This document shows positions 31,855 through 41,443 of a stretch of 64,000 nucleotides of DNA, piece after piece. The notes beneath the pieces are model-generated. The model saw only the letters and a list, made by a program, of their open reading frames with translations, did not search any database and was not told the DNA's origin. How positions within the stretch are numbered: the stretch's first letter is position 1; each line of letters opens with the position of its first letter. Source of the stretch: an uncultured Acetobacteraceae bacterium (GTDB lineage: Bacteria > Pseudomonadota > Alphaproteobacteria > Acetobacterales > Acetobacteraceae); assembly GCA_903924985.1 (NCBI GenBank), contig CAIYDT010000089.1, positions 1 to 64,000 of the forward strand, read 5' to 3'. Both the position numbers and the translations under genes were made by a program.

Positions 31855-32631
31855 ATGACCGACCTGCCCCTGCCCGCCGACCTCGACCACTGGGCGTTCG
31901 GGCTGATGCTTGTGCTGGCGCGTGTCGGCGGCGCCATGACACTTCTCCCCGGACTCGGGGAGTCCGCACCGCCGTCCATGCTGCGGGCCGGCTTGGCGCT
32001 GTGCATCGCGCTGCTGCTGCTACCCGGCCTGATGCCGGCGTTACCGCACCCGCCGGAGGCCGGGATTCAGGCCGGGCTGATGCTGGCGGCGGAGGTCGTA
32101 ACCGGTATCTGGTTCGGCTGGCTCGCGCGCCTGTTGGTGCTGGCGCTGCCCATGGCGGGGCAGTTCGTCGCTTACATGGTCGGCATCTCCAACGTGCTGC
32201 AATCGGACGCCGAGTTGGGGCCGCAGACCACGGCCCTCGCGCGATTGTTTGACGCGGCGGTGCCGGTGCTGATCCTGGCTACCGGCCTGTACACCCTGCC
32301 GCTGGCGGCGCTTGAGGGGCTGTATCGCCTGATCCCCGCCGGTACGCTGCTACCCGCCGCCGACGGCACCCAAACCGTGCTGCGCGCGATGGCGGAAAGC
32401 TTTGCCCTCGCATTGCGCCTCGCATCCCCCTTCGTGCTGGCGACCCTGGTGTGGCACGTCGCGACCGGGTTGATGGCGCGCTTCCTGCCCCGGTTGCAGG
32501 TGTATTTCGTGGCGATCCCCGGCCAGATCCTGGGCGGCATCCTGCTATTGGCGAGCCTGTCCGGCGCGCTGCTGTCGGCGTGGTTGGAGGCCGTGCGCGG
32601 CGGTCTCTCTTCTTTGCCCGGGACCGGATAA
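31855..32631 (+). CDS. fliR: Flagellar export apparatus protein FliR
   Basis: 258 residues, six membrane segments. Blocks GAMTLLPGLGESAPPSMLRAG, IWFGWLARLL and GQFVAYMVGIS fit FliR, third subunit of the export gate. ATG at 31855 has a good GGAGGG site at the edge of the upstream palindrome. Confidence 0.94.
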   Translation: MTDLPLPADLDHWAFGLMLVLARVGGAMTLLPGLGESAPPSMLRAGLALCIALLLLPGLMPALPHPPEAGIQAGLMLAAEVVTGIWFGWLARLLVLALPMAGQFVAYMVGISNVLQSDAELGPQTTALARLFDAAVPVLILATGLYTLPLAALEGLYRLIPAGTLLPAADGTQTVLRAMAESFALALRLASPFVLATLVWHVATGLMARFLPRLQVYFVAIPGQILGGILLLASLSGALLSAWLEAVRGGLSSLPGTG

Positions 32632-32648
32632 CCCCCAGGGAATAACCC

Positions 32649-33707
32649 ATGTCCGGCAGCGCCAGGGAAGACCGCACGGAAGCCGCGACTCCAAAGCGGC
32701 TGCAACGTGCCCGTGAGGAAGGGCGCATCCCCGTGTCCCGCGAACTCGTGGGGTTCGCGGGGCTGGCTGGGGTGACGCTGGCAATGCTGTACACGGCACC
32801 CGCCGCGATCGGTCAGCTCGGGCGCAGCCTGACGCTGTTCCTGACTTACCTCGACGCTCCGGGGCTGGCAGGGCCGTCAGCCTTTGCCCTGGCGGGGGAG
32901 GCGCTGCTGCGCGGTATCGCGCCCTTCGTGCTGGCGGCGATGCTGGCCGGGGTGGTGTCGGTGCTGGCGCAGACGGGTTTTCTGCTGCGGCCATCCGCCT
33001 TGCATCCGGACCTGTCCCGGCTGAACCCCGCCGCCGGGCTGAAGCGGCTGTTTGGCGCCGACGGGGTGATCGAGGCGGTGAAGTCCATCGCCAAACTCAC
33101 CGTGATGGGCTGGGCGGTGTGGCTGGTGCTGGGCGGTTCGCTGCCGGCGCTGACGGCGCTGCCGTTCCAGGACCCAAGACTGCTACTGGTTCGCGCCGCT
33201 GGCCCGGTTTCCCGCGTGCTGTTCGCGGTACTGGGGGTGCAGGCCGCGGTGGCGCTGCTGGACGTGCTGTGGATGCGAGTCCGCTTCGCCCAGCAGATGC
33301 GCATGAGCCGTCAGGACATCCTGGACGAGCAACGGGAGGCCGACGGCGACCCCAAGATCAAGGCGCGCATCCGCCAGATTCGCATGGCGCGTGCTCGCCG
33401 GCGCATGCTGGCGGCGGTGCCGAAAGCCACGGTGGTGATCACCAACCCCACCCACTACGCTGTCGCTTTGGCATACGATCGTGCGAAAAACGCCGCGCCC
33501 CGCGTGGTGGCGAAAGGAGTGGACTCGATGGCGGCCCGCATCCGGGAGGTGGCTCAGGCGAACCGTGTGCCCCTGGTAGCCAACCCGCCGCTCGCCCGCG
33601 TGCTGCATCTGGTGGAGCTGGATAAGGAAATTCCGGCTGAGCACTTCCAGGCTGTCGCGGAGATTATCGCCTATGTCTGGCGTTTGAACCGGAGCGCGCG
33701 GCGGTGA
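32649..33707 (+). CDS. flhB: Flagellar export switch protein FlhB
   Basis: 352 residues: four membrane helices then the cytoplasmic domain with the self-cleaving NPTH motif (ITNPTHYAVAL) at about residue 268. N-terminal REDRTEAATPKRLQRAREEG is typical. FlhB switches export from rod/hook to filament substrates. The stop overlaps the kinase gene as GTGA. Confidence 0.96.
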   Translation: MSGSAREDRTEAATPKRLQRAREEGRIPVSRELVGFAGLAGVTLAMLYTAPAAIGQLGRSLTLFLTYLDAPGLAGPSAFALAGEALLRGIAPFVLAAMLAGVVSVLAQTGFLLRPSALHPDLSRLNPAAGLKRLFGADGVIEAVKSIAKLTVMGWAVWLVLGGSLPALTALPFQDPRLLLVRAAGPVSRVLFAVLGVQAAVALLDVLWMRVRFAQQMRMSRQDILDEQREADGDPKIKARIRQIRMARARRRMLAAVPKATVVITNPTHYAVALAYDRAKNAAPRVVAKGVDSMAARIREVAQANRVPLVANPPLARVLHLVELDKEIPAEHFQAVAEIIAYVWRLNRSARR

Positions 33708-34663
33708 ACGAGGCGTTGAAACATGATCTCCGGCACTGGCTGACCGCGCTGCTGGGGGCGCTGTCCCAGGACGATGTGCCGCTGGCGCGGCGGGCGGCCG
33801 AGCAGATGGCGGGGCTGCTGGGGGAGCCGAAGCCGGCGGTACTGTCGGTAAACGATGTGCTGCGGGATGTGGCGCCGCTGCTGGGCGGATTGCGACTGGC
33901 GTTGGCGGAGCCGGATGTGTTCGTGCGCGCCGATCCCGCGGCTTTGGGGCGCGTTCTGGTCAATCTGGCCGCCAATGCGCGGGACGCGATGCAAGATGGC
34001 GGGACGCTGACGTTGCGCGCCGGACGGGATGGCGACTTCGCGACGATCGCTGTGGAAGACACCGGTCCCGGCATGCCTCCGGACGTGCTGGCGCGCGTGT
34101 TCGAGCCGGGGTTCACCACGCGCTCGGGGTCCGGCGGGCAGGGGCTGGGATTGGCGATCGTGCGGGAGATTGTCGAGGCGGCTGGGGGAACGGTTACGGC
34201 GGAGAGTGTGGTTGGGCGGGGGACGTCGGTGGTGGTGCGGTGGGCGTCCTCCACGCCACCGGCACGGCCTTTCCCACCGTCAAGCCCGACCATGACGGTG
34301 GGAAAGGCCATGACGGTGCTGCTCGTCGAAGACGAACCCACCGTCCGCCAGCTCGCCGAACGGGCGCTTGTCCAGGCCGGGTGGCGCGTGGTCGCGGCGG
34401 AGTCCGGCGAAGCGGCCCTGGCGTTGGTCCAAACGTTAACGCCGGATGCCGTCGTCGCCGACCTGACATTGCCGGGCATGGACGGGCGCGCGGTGGTGGC
34501 CGCACTACGTGGGACGTGGCCAAAACTGCCGGCAGTGCTGGTTTCGGGCTATGCCGACTCGGCCGAACAGGCCGATCTTAGGGGCGAGAATACGGTGTTC
34601 CTGGCCAAGCCCTACATGCTCGCGGCGCTGGTGGCGGCGGTAAAGGCGACGGTTCGCGATTAG
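33704..34663 (+). CDS. CckA-like histidine kinase fused to receiver, short form
   Basis: 319 residues. DHp helix with KHDLRHWLTALLG (phospho-acceptor His near residue 6), HATPase_c domain (about 65-180: LVNLAANARDAM, DTGPGMP, GQGLGLAIV) and a receiver domain from about 207 (VLLVEDEP; Asp in ADLTLPGMDG; Lys in LAKPY). CckA often follows flhB in alphaproteobacteria, but usual CckA has membrane helices and PAS domains, which are absent. A perfect 17-base palindrome encodes the kinase-receiver linker. It may feed the CtrA pathway whose boxes control this cluster. Confidence 0.82.
   Translation: MNEALKHDLRHWLTALLGALSQDDVPLARRAAEQMAGLLGEPKPAVLSVNDVLRDVAPLLGGLRLALAEPDVFVRADPAALGRVLVNLAANARDAMQDGGTLTLRAGRDGDFATIAVEDTGPGMPPDVLARVFEPGFTTRSGSGGQGLGLAIVREIVEAAGGTVTAESVVGRGTSVVVRWASSTPPARPFPPSSPTMTVGKAMTVLLVEDEPTVRQLAERALVQAGWRVVAAESGEAALALVQTLTPDAVVADLTLPGMDGRAVVAALRGTWPKLPAVLVSGYADSAEQADLRGENTVFLAKPYMLAALVAAVKATVRD
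34266..34309. repeat. Palindromic repeat inside the kinase-receiver linker
   Basis: Perfect 17-base arms GGCCTTTCCCACCGTCA (34266-34282) and its inverse (34293-34309) with a 10-base loop. It is read through in frame and encodes the Pro/Ser-rich joint between the HATPase and receiver domains, ending at the Met that begins the receiver (MTVLLVEDEP). It looks like a REP-type insertion tolerated in, or creating, the fusion. Confidence 0.85.
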
Positions 34664-34686
34664 TTCTTGCGTGCGGCGCGAATCTG

Positions 34687-34743
34687 GAACATAGAGGGAA
34701 CCAATGGTTAACGGGGTATGCGCGGCCTGTTCGTGAAAAGTTC
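34687..34743 (+). promoter_or_regulatory. Two SOS (LexA) boxes and promoter of recA
   Basis: GTTC-GTGAAAA-GTTC at 34729-34743 is a perfect alphaproteobacterial SOS box. A second site in the opposite orientation, GAAC-ATAGAGG-GAAC, lies at 34687-34701. A plausible promoter follows: TTGCAA at 34759-34764 and TAATGT at 34783-34788. LexA would repress recA until DNA damage. Confidence 0.8.
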
Positions 34744-34839
34744 TTTTACACGCAGGGGTTGCAAATTCCCGCATTGCGCGAGTAATGTCGCGCATATCTA
34801 AATGAACGGTTGCAAAACGTAGAGCGAAGGATCAGTCGG

Positions 34840-35880
34840 ATGGAAAAAAACAAGGCCCTCGACGCCGCCATGGCGCAGATCGAACGGGCATTCGGGAAGG
34901 GCTCCATCATGCGCATGGGGCAGCGCACCGGCAACGAGCAGATCGAGGTCATCCCCTCCGGCTCCCTCGGGCTCGACCTGGCGCTGGGCATCGGCGGCCT
35001 GCCGCGCGGACGCATCATCGAGATCTATGGCCCGGAAAGCTCCGGCAAGACCACTTTGGCGCTGCATGCCATCGCGGAAGCCCAGAAGCTGGGCGGCACC
35101 TGCGCCTTCGTCGACGCCGAACACGCGCTCGACCCCGGCTATGCCCGCAAGCTGGGCGTCGACGTGGACAATTTGCTGATCAGCCAGCCGGACGCCGGCG
35201 AGCAGGCGCTGGAAATCGCCGACACACTGGTGCGCTCCGGCGCGGTCGATGTGCTGGTGATCGACAGCGTCGCCGCCTTGGTACCGCGCGCCGAACTGGA
35301 AGGCGAAATGGGCGACAGCCACATGGGACTGCACGCGCGCCTCATGAGCCAGGCACTGCGGAAAATCACCGGTAGCGTGTCCAAGAGCAACTGCATGCTG
35401 ATCTTCCTGAACCAGATCCGCATGAAAATCGGCGTGATGTTCGGCAACCCGGAAACCACCACCGGCGGCAACGCGCTGAAATTCTACGCCTCCATCCGCC
35501 TGGAAATCCGCCGCATCGGCCAGATCAAGGAGCGGGAGGAGGTTGTCGGCAACCAGACCCGCGTGAAGGTGGTCAAGAACAAGCTGGCGCCGCCGTTCAA
35601 GCAGGTGGAATTCGACATCATGTACGGCGAAGGCGTGAGCAAGGTGGGCGAACTGCTCGACCTCGGCGTCAAGGCCGGCGCGGTGGAGAAGTCCGGCGCC
35701 TGGTTCAGCTACGACAGCCAGCGGCTCGGCCAGGGCCGCGAGAATGCCAAGCAGTTCCTGCGCGACCACAAGGACATCGCCACTGCCATTGAGGCGAAGA
35801 TCCGGGAGCAGTCGGGCGTGGTGACAAACACGATGCTGGATACGTCGGACGACAGCGAGATGGCGGAGGCGGCGGAGTAA
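34840..35880 (+). CDS. recA: Recombinase RecA
   Basis: 346 residues, normal length. Walker [10 protein letters not shown] (64-72), [20 protein letters not shown], the L2 region [17 protein letters not shown], and an acidic C-terminal tail. RecA forms filaments on single-stranded DNA for strand exchange and triggers LexA self-cleavage. ATG at 34840 begins at the usual [11 protein letters not shown]-terminus. Own promoter with SOS boxes upstream and a terminator after. Confidence 0.98.
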   Translation: MEKNKALDAAMAQIERAFGKGSIMRMGQRTGNEQIEVIPSGSLGLDLALGIGGLPRGRIIEIYGPESSGKTTLALHAIAEAQKLGGTCAFVDAEHALDPGYARKLGVDVDNLLISQPDAGEQALEIADTLVRSGAVDVLVIDSVAALVPRAELEGEMGDSHMGLHARLMSQALRKITGSVSKSNCMLIFLNQIRMKIGVMFGNPETTTGGNALKFYASIRLEIRRIGQIKEREEVVGNQTRVKVVKNKLAPPFKQVEFDIMYGEGVSKVGELLDLGVKAGAVEKSGAWFSYDSQRLGQGRENAKQFLRDHKDIATAIEAKIREQSGVVTNTMLDTSDDSEMAEAAE

Positions 35881-35914
35881 TCTTCCCAGGCTGGTTTGCT
35901 GCTGGATTCAAAGA

Positions 35915-35943
35915 GGCCGGGGCTCTGCTCCGGCCCTTTTTTT
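35915..35943 (+). terminator. Rho-independent terminator of recA
   Basis: Stem GGCCGGGGC / GCTCCGGCC (one wobble pair) with a 3-base loop at 35915-35935, followed by a run of seven T. Located 35 bases after the recA stop. Confidence 0.9.
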
Positions 35944-36039
35944 GTTGGTCTTCCGATGCGTCACATAGGTGCGTCATCGATATATAATTGTTGTTCCTAC
36001 AACGATATATTAGCCATCCACCCGCATACCGCGCGACGA

Positions 36040-36321
36040 AAAATTTCTGACGCAGATAAATTAGGGACGCACGCAGATGGCGACAGCCTAAACAATCTCT
36101 CCCGCCGAGTCATCGGTTGCGCCTTCATTGTGCTCAACGCGCTCGTGGCCGGCGGATACAGCGTTGACCCGCTGGTCGAGCTGAAAACCGTCAAAACCCT
36201 GAACGAGGATCACCACGCCCAATGCGTCAATTACCTCAAGGCAACCAGCCTACGCCTGCGCCTGCTTCTCAATTTCGGCAACCCACGCCTCGAAATCAAG
36301 CGTATCGCGCACCGGCTGTAA
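36040..36321 (+). pseudogene. GxxExxY family gene remnant, internal deletion
   Basis: The translation holds both ends of a GxxExxY protein: the start (RRVIGCAFIVLNAL) and the end (LVELKTVKTLNEDHHAQCVNYLKAT, LLLNFGNPRLEIKRI), but the middle that should contain the GxxExxY motif and about 45 more residues is missing. The frame is otherwise open. The GATGAACACAGAT-type leader is visible in weak form. It lies in the same orientation as a second remnant at 38130. The 500 bases between recA and the peptide-binding protein hold only this and the terminator. Confidence 0.7.
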
Positions 36322-36381
36322 TGCAGCCTCCATCTGCGTGCATTCGCGTGCATCAACCAAAAGCTGCCCCCTCCAACCCGC

Positions 36382-37974
36382 CTACCGGTCCAGCCAGACG
36401 TCTTCCATCCGGAGGCCGTTGTATTCGCTGTTGACCATCTGAACGTAGCCTTTGACATAAGGCTGCCAGCACGTCCCAGACTTGCTGTGGAACAGGACGG
36501 GACGAGCGACATCCTGGGCCAGCCGCGACTCAATGTCCCACACCAGCCGTTTCCGCTTCTCCGGGTCTGCCTCCCGTGACTGCGCGTCGATCAGTGTATC
36601 GATCTCCGGACTGCAATACCCGTCGTAATTGCTCTCCGACCCGCAAGCGTAGTTCTCGTAGAACGCCTGGTCGGGATCGTCGACGCCATTGCCGGTGAGA
36701 TTGAGGCCGATCGCGTAATCCTTGCGGTTGACCTTCGGATACCACATGGCGGTATCGATCGGTTCCAACTCCGCGTCGATGTAGATCTCCCTGAGTTGGT
36801 CGATCAGCAGCACCGCGGGATCGCGGTAGGCCGCGTTGTCCCGAGCCGAGACCTTGAGCCGGAGCCGCTTATCCGGGCCGAAGCCCAGGCGTTGCATGAT
36901 GGCGCGCGCCTCGGTTCGGTTTTTCGCCACGTCGGGATCGTAGCCCGGCAGTTGTCGCATCGTCGCCGGCGGCATGCCCCAGATGCCGGCGGGCGGTGCC
37001 AGCAGGGCGCCGCCGATATCGGCCTCCCCCTGCGTCAGCGTCTCGATGAACGCCCGCCGGTCCAGGGTCAGCGCGACCGCTCGCCGGATGTCCGGATTAT
37101 CGAACGGCGGCGCCGAACGGTTGACGATGACGTTGCGCTGATTGTTCGCCGGGACGAGTTCGCAGATCGCGGCCGGTGCCTGCCGCTGCGTGTCGCGCAA
37201 GATCGGCGGCTGGAAGTAATAGGGAGAGGTCATGTCGACCCTGCCAGCCACGAACGCCAACGATCCTGTCGACTGGTTCTTGATAATCGTCCAATCGATG
37301 CCGTCCAAAAAGGGCCGTTCGGGTTTCCAGTAGGTGGGGTTGCGGACCACCCGGATCAACTCGTTTCGCCGGAACTCGCCGAAGCGGTAAGGCCCCGTAC
37401 CGACCGGGTTCTGCCGCATCTGCGCCTCCGGCACATGGCAGGGGTAGACGGGGGAGAATCCGGCTGCCAGCAACACGGGGAATGACGGCTGCGGACGCTT
37501 CAAATGGAACGTCGCCGCGAACTCGCTGTCGACCGAGATCTCCTCCAGATCGCGGTACCATGCCTTGCGCGGGTTGATGCGCATCTTCTCGGCCGATCGT
37601 CCAAGCAGCATGTCCCATGTGCATTTCACGTCGCGGGCGGTGAAAGGCTTGCCGTCGTGCCACCGCACCCCTTGGCGGAGCTGGAAGGTCAACCGAGTCC
37701 GGCTTTCGTCCCAGGACCAGGACACCGCGAGGTCCGGCACGATGGACTCGAGGCTGGTCTGGGGGACTTTCGGATCGAACGTCACGAGATTGTTGAATAC
37801 GCCCATCATCGGCGCCAGCGTCGCGATGGTCACTTCCTCGTGGATCGACATGGTGCCTGGGCTGTCGAAAAGATACACCCGCAGTACACCGCCGTATTTT
37901 TCGGCGCGCGACGCACCGCACAGTGCCAGGATCAGGGCCATGGCCAGCGCGGCCACGCGTCGTCGGTTCGCCAT
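36382..37974 (-). CDS. Peptide/nickel-type ABC transporter substrate-binding protein
   Basis: 530 residues with a signal peptide (AALAMALILALCGASRA) and the family 5 solute-binding fold: FDPKVPQTSLESIVPDLA, VSWSWD, LRQGVRWHDGKPFTARDV and NPVGTGPYRFGEF. It should bind oligopeptides or similar ligands in the periplasm. ATG at 37974 has an AGAGGA site. No permease or ATPase gene accompanies it, so it is an orphan, framed by two decayed GxxExxY genes. A CtrA box lies 114 bases upstream. Confidence 0.9.
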   Translation of the reverse strand: MANRRRVAALAMALILALCGASRAEKYGGVLRVYLFDSPGTMSIHEEVTIATLAPMMGVFNNLVTFDPKVPQTSLESIVPDLAVSWSWDESRTRLTFQLRQGVRWHDGKPFTARDVKCTWDMLLGRSAEKMRINPRKAWYRDLEEISVDSEFAATFHLKRPQPSFPVLLAAGFSPVYPCHVPEAQMRQNPVGTGPYRFGEFRRNELIRVVRNPTYWKPERPFLDGIDWTIIKNQSTGSLAFVAGRVDMTSPYYFQPPILRDTQRQAPAAICELVPANNQRNVIVNRSAPPFDNPDIRRAVALTLDRRAFIETLTQGEADIGGALLAPPAGIWGMPPATMRQLPGYDPDVAKNRTEARAIMQRLGFGPDKRLRLKVSARDNAAYRDPAVLLIDQLREIYIDAELEPIDTAMWYPKVNRKDYAIGLNLTGNGVDDPDQAFYENYACGSESNYDGYCSPEIDTLIDAQSREADPEKRKRLVWDIESRLAQDVARPVLFHSKSGTCWQPYVKGYVQMVNSEYNGLRMEDVWLDR

Positions 37975-38087
37975 GTGGGATTTCCTCTGGGACGGCTGCC
38001 GTCCTTCTGTGCGATTTTCCATGCCGTCGATGGCGCCAGAGTGCGCCGCGCCGGGCGCCGGTGTCCAGCGGCGGAGGCCGCGCCATG

Positions 38088-38103
38088 TTAACGATTTCTT
38101 AAC
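38088..38103. promoter_or_regulatory. CtrA-type box upstream of the substrate-binding protein gene
   Basis: TTAA-CGATTTC-TTAAC is a perfect match to the TTAA-N7-TTAAC pattern seen at the flagellar promoters. It is 114 bases before the ATG of the minus-strand substrate-binding protein and just before a GxxExxY remnant on the plus strand. It could be chance or functional. Confidence 0.45.
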
Positions 38104-38129
38104 CATTTTCCGGCATCCCGCATAAACAA

Positions 38130-38285
38130 AGATTTCCGACGCGGATGAAAGTGGATGCACGCAAATGAGGACGGCTTGAACGAACTCTCTGGCCGAGCTA
38201 TCGGCTGCGCCTTCACCGTATTCAATACGCTTGGGGCTGGCTTTGCAGAGAAAATATACGAAAATGCCCCCGCCCCCGAGCCTGC
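38130..38285 (+). pseudogene. GxxExxY family gene remnant, 5' part only
   Basis: From ATG 38155 the frame reads LNELSGRAIGCAFTVFNTLGAGFAEKIYENA, the first third of a GxxExxY protein including the GxxExxY motif itself (GAGFAEKIYENA), then runs into unrelated sequence. The first 120 bases are a diverged direct repeat of 36040-36160. Together the two remnants contain almost the whole gene once. Confidence 0.72.
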
Positions 38286-38289
38286 CGGG

Positions 38290-38460
38290 ACGGCAGACCT
38301 TCCCGGTAACGGTCGGAGCGATCCAGTTCATCCCCTATGAGCAGGTGCTGTGGGGGCAGATGGCAGCGGCGACGATTGTGGCAGCTTTGCCGCGGCTCCT
38401 GCTCAGCCTGCTGGTGCGGAATACATCGTTCGCGGCCTGACGATGGGCGCGGTGAAATAG
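38290..38460 (+). pseudogene. C-terminal fragment of a sugar-type ABC permease
   Basis: Reading from about 38290 gives FIPYEQVLWGQMAAATIVAA and LPRLLLSLLV, and after a frame change near 38415 the sequence continues AEYIVRGLTMGAVK and stops at 38458-38460. This is the standard last part of MalG/UgpE-type permeases (W-x-x-x-M-A-A, then R/QYIVRGLTxGAVKG). The frameshift and missing N-terminal four-fifths make it a pseudogene. A short ORF 38232-38440 across it is not a real gene. Confidence 0.7.
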
Positions 38461-38549
38461 CCTGAAGCTGCACGGGCGCTTGACCGCGTCCCCCCCCAGC
38501 GACCATTCTCCGCCGCGACGATTTGGCCAGACATAAGGGGAGAAAGCGT

Positions 38550-39026
<477 letters not shown>

Positions 39027-39051
39027 GAACCCGACGACAGGGAGAACGAAC

Positions 39052-41430
39052 ATGGCCTTCGAAGGCATCGGTGCATCCGTTCGCCGCAAGGAAGATCTGC
39101 GTTTCCTCAGCGGCAACGGCAATTATACCGACGACATCAACCGTCCCGGGCAGTTGTACGCGGTCATGCGCCGCTCCGACCGGCCGCACGCAACGATTGG
39201 CGGCATCGACACGGCGGCGGCCAGCAAGGCCCCCGGTGTCGTGGCCATCTTTACCGGCGCCGACATGGCGAAGGAAGAGATCGGCGGCCTGCCCTGCGGC
39301 TGGCAGATTCACAACAAGGACGGCTCCCCGATGGCGGAGCCGCCGCATCCGGTGATGGCGATCGGCAAGGTGCGCCATGTCGGCGACCCCGTCGCGGTGG
39401 TGATCGCCGAGACCAAGCAGCAGGCGCGCGACGCGGCGGAACTGATCGCGATCGACTACCAGGACCTGCCGTCGGTGTCGTCGACCACGGATGCCATCGC
39501 CCCCGGCGCACCGGAAGTGCATGACGGCGTGGCGGGCAACATCTGCTACGACTGGCATATCGGCGACAAAGCGATAGTCGATGCCGCCTTCTCCGGCGCG
39601 GCGCATGTCGTGAAGCTGGATCTGGTGAACAACCGGCTGGTGCCGAACGCGATGGAGCCTCGGGCCGCCATCGGCGAATGGGACACCTCGTCCGGCGATT
39701 ACACCCTGTACACCACCAGCCAGAACCCGCATGTGATTCGGCTGCTGATGGGCGCCTTCGTGCTGCATATTCCTGAAAATAAGCTGCGCGTGGTTGCCCC
39801 GGATGTCGGCGGCGGGTTTGGGTCGAAGATCTACCATTACGCGGAAGAGGCGATCGTCACCTGGGCGTCGGCGAAAGTGCGGCGTCCGGTGAAATGGACC
39901 GCCGACCGCACCGAAAGCTTCATGTCCGATGCGCATGGGCGCGACCACGTGTCCACCGCCGAGATGGCTGTCGATAAGGACGGCAAATTCCTGGGGCTGC
40001 GGATTCTGACGCTGGCGAACATGGGCGCCTATCTGTCCACCTTCGCGCCGTGCGTGCCGACCTATCTGTACGCCACGCTGCTGGCTGGCGTGTACACAAC
40101 GCCTGTCATCTACTGCAACGTCAAGGCGGTGTTCACCAACACCGTGCCGGTGGACGCCTATCGCGGCGCCGGCCGGCCGGAGGCGACCTTCCTGCTGGAA
40201 CGCCTGGTGGACTGCATCGCGCAGGATATCGGCATCGACCGGGTGGAGCTGCGTCGCAAGAACTTCATCCCCGCGGATGCCTTCCCCTACCAGACCCCGG
40301 TGGCGCTGGCGTACGACAGCGGCGACTACCAGACCACGTTGAGGGTCGCCCTAAAGAACGCCGACTGGGACGGTTTCGAAGCCCGTCGCGCCGAGGCCAA
40401 GAAGCGCGGCAAGCTGCGCGGCATCGGCATTTCGACTTATTTGGAGGCTTGCGGCATCGCCCCCTCGGCGGTCGTCGGCTCCCTGGGTGCGCGCGCCGGC
40501 TTGTACGAGGTGGCCAACATCCGGGTGCATCCGACCGGTAGCGTGACGGTGTTCACCGGCACCCACAGCCACGGGCAAGGGCATGAAACCACCCTGGCGC
40601 AGCTCGTCTGCGATCAGCTCGGCGTGCCCCTGTCGCAGGTCGATGTGGTGCACGGCGATACCGCCAAAATCCCCTTCGGCATGGGCACCTACGGCAGCCG
40701 TTCTTTGGCGGTCGGCGGATCGGCCATGGTCAAGGCGATGGACAAGATCATCGCCAAGGGGAAGAAAATCGCCGCCCACCTGATGGAGGCCTCGGTCGAG
40801 GACATCGAATTCGCCGACAACACTTTCAAGGTGGCCGGCACGGACAAGACCAGGTCCCTGACGGATATCTCGTTGGCCGCTTACGTGCCGCACAACTACC
40901 CGATCGACGAGATCGAGCCGGGCCTGGACGAAACGGCATTCTACGATCCGAAGAACTTTACCTTCCCGGGCGGCTGCCACATCGCGGAAATCGAGATCGA
41001 CCCGGAGACCGGCGTCACCGAGGTGATCGCGTTCACCGCCGTGGACGACGTCGGCCGGGTGGTGAACCCGATGATCGTGGAGGGCCAGATACAGGGTGGC
41101 GTCGCCCAGGGCATCGGGCAGGCGCTGCTGGAATCGGCGATCTACGACAAGTCGGGCCAGCTTCTGAGCGGCTCCATGATGGACTACACCATGCCGCGGG
41201 CGGACAACCTGCCCAACTTCAACGTGTCCACCGAGAACACCATGTGCACCCACAACCCCCTGGGGTCGAAGGGCTGCGGCGAGGTGGGCGCCATCGGCTC
41301 CCCGCCCGCGATCATGAACGCGGTGGTGGATGCGCTGAAGGACTACGGGGTGCGGCATCTGGATATGCCCGCGACCGGGCCGAAGCTGTGGTCGATCATC
41401 CAGGGCGGCCTGAAAATGGCGGCGGAATAA
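39052..41430 (+). CDS. CoxL-like molybdopterin subunit, form II
   Basis: 792 residues, the molybdopterin cytosine dinucleotide-binding catalytic subunit. The active-site loop is [10 protein letters not shown] (form II) and not the AYxCSFR of proven CO dehydrogenases, so CO oxidation is not secure; another aldehyde or heterocycle may be the substrate. Other blocks: [25 protein letters not shown] and [16 protein letters not shown] with the catalytic Glu. Follows coxS by 25 bases. Confidence 0.9.
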   Translation: MAFEGIGASVRRKEDLRFLSGNGNYTDDINRPGQLYAVMRRSDRPHATIGGIDTAAASKAPGVVAIFTGADMAKEEIGGLPCGWQIHNKDGSPMAEPPHPVMAIGKVRHVGDPVAVVIAETKQQARDAAELIAIDYQDLPSVSSTTDAIAPGAPEVHDGVAGNICYDWHIGDKAIVDAAFSGAAHVVKLDLVNNRLVPNAMEPRAAIGEWDTSSGDYTLYTTSQNPHVIRLLMGAFVLHIPENKLRVVAPDVGGGFGSKIYHYAEEAIVTWASAKVRRPVKWTADRTESFMSDAHGRDHVSTAEMAVDKDGKFLGLRILTLANMGAYLSTFAPCVPTYLYATLLAGVYTTPVIYCNVKAVFTNTVPVDAYRGAGRPEATFLLERLVDCIAQDIGIDRVELRRKNFIPADAFPYQTPVALAYDSGDYQTTLRVALKNADWDGFEARRAEAKKRGKLRGIGISTYLEACGIAPSAVVGSLGARAGLYEVANIRVHPTGSVTVFTGTHSHGQGHETTLAQLVCDQLGVPLSQVDVVHGDTAKIPFGMGTYGSRSLAVGGSAMVKAMDKIIAKGKKIAAHLMEASVEDIEFADNTFKVAGTDKTRSLTDISLAAYVPHNYPIDEIEPGLDETAFYDPKNFTFPGGCHIAEIEIDPETGVTEVIAFTAVDDVGRVVNPMIVEGQIQGGVAQGIGQALLESAIYDKSGQLLSGSMMDYTMPRADNLPNFNVSTENTMCTHNPLGSKGCGEVGAIGSPPAIMNAVVDALKDYGVRHLDMPATGPKLWSIIQGGLKMAAE

Positions 41431-41443
41431 AGGAGTCGGAACG

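Noticed and set aside
38232-38440. Small plus-strand ORF of 69 codons as a gene
   Set aside because: It crosses a GxxExxY remnant in the wrong frame and continues into a frameshifted ABC permease tail, so it is a chance join of two pseudogenes.
39052-41430. Proven aerobic CO dehydrogenase (form I)
   Set aside because: The active-site loop is AYRGAGR and not AYxCSFR.
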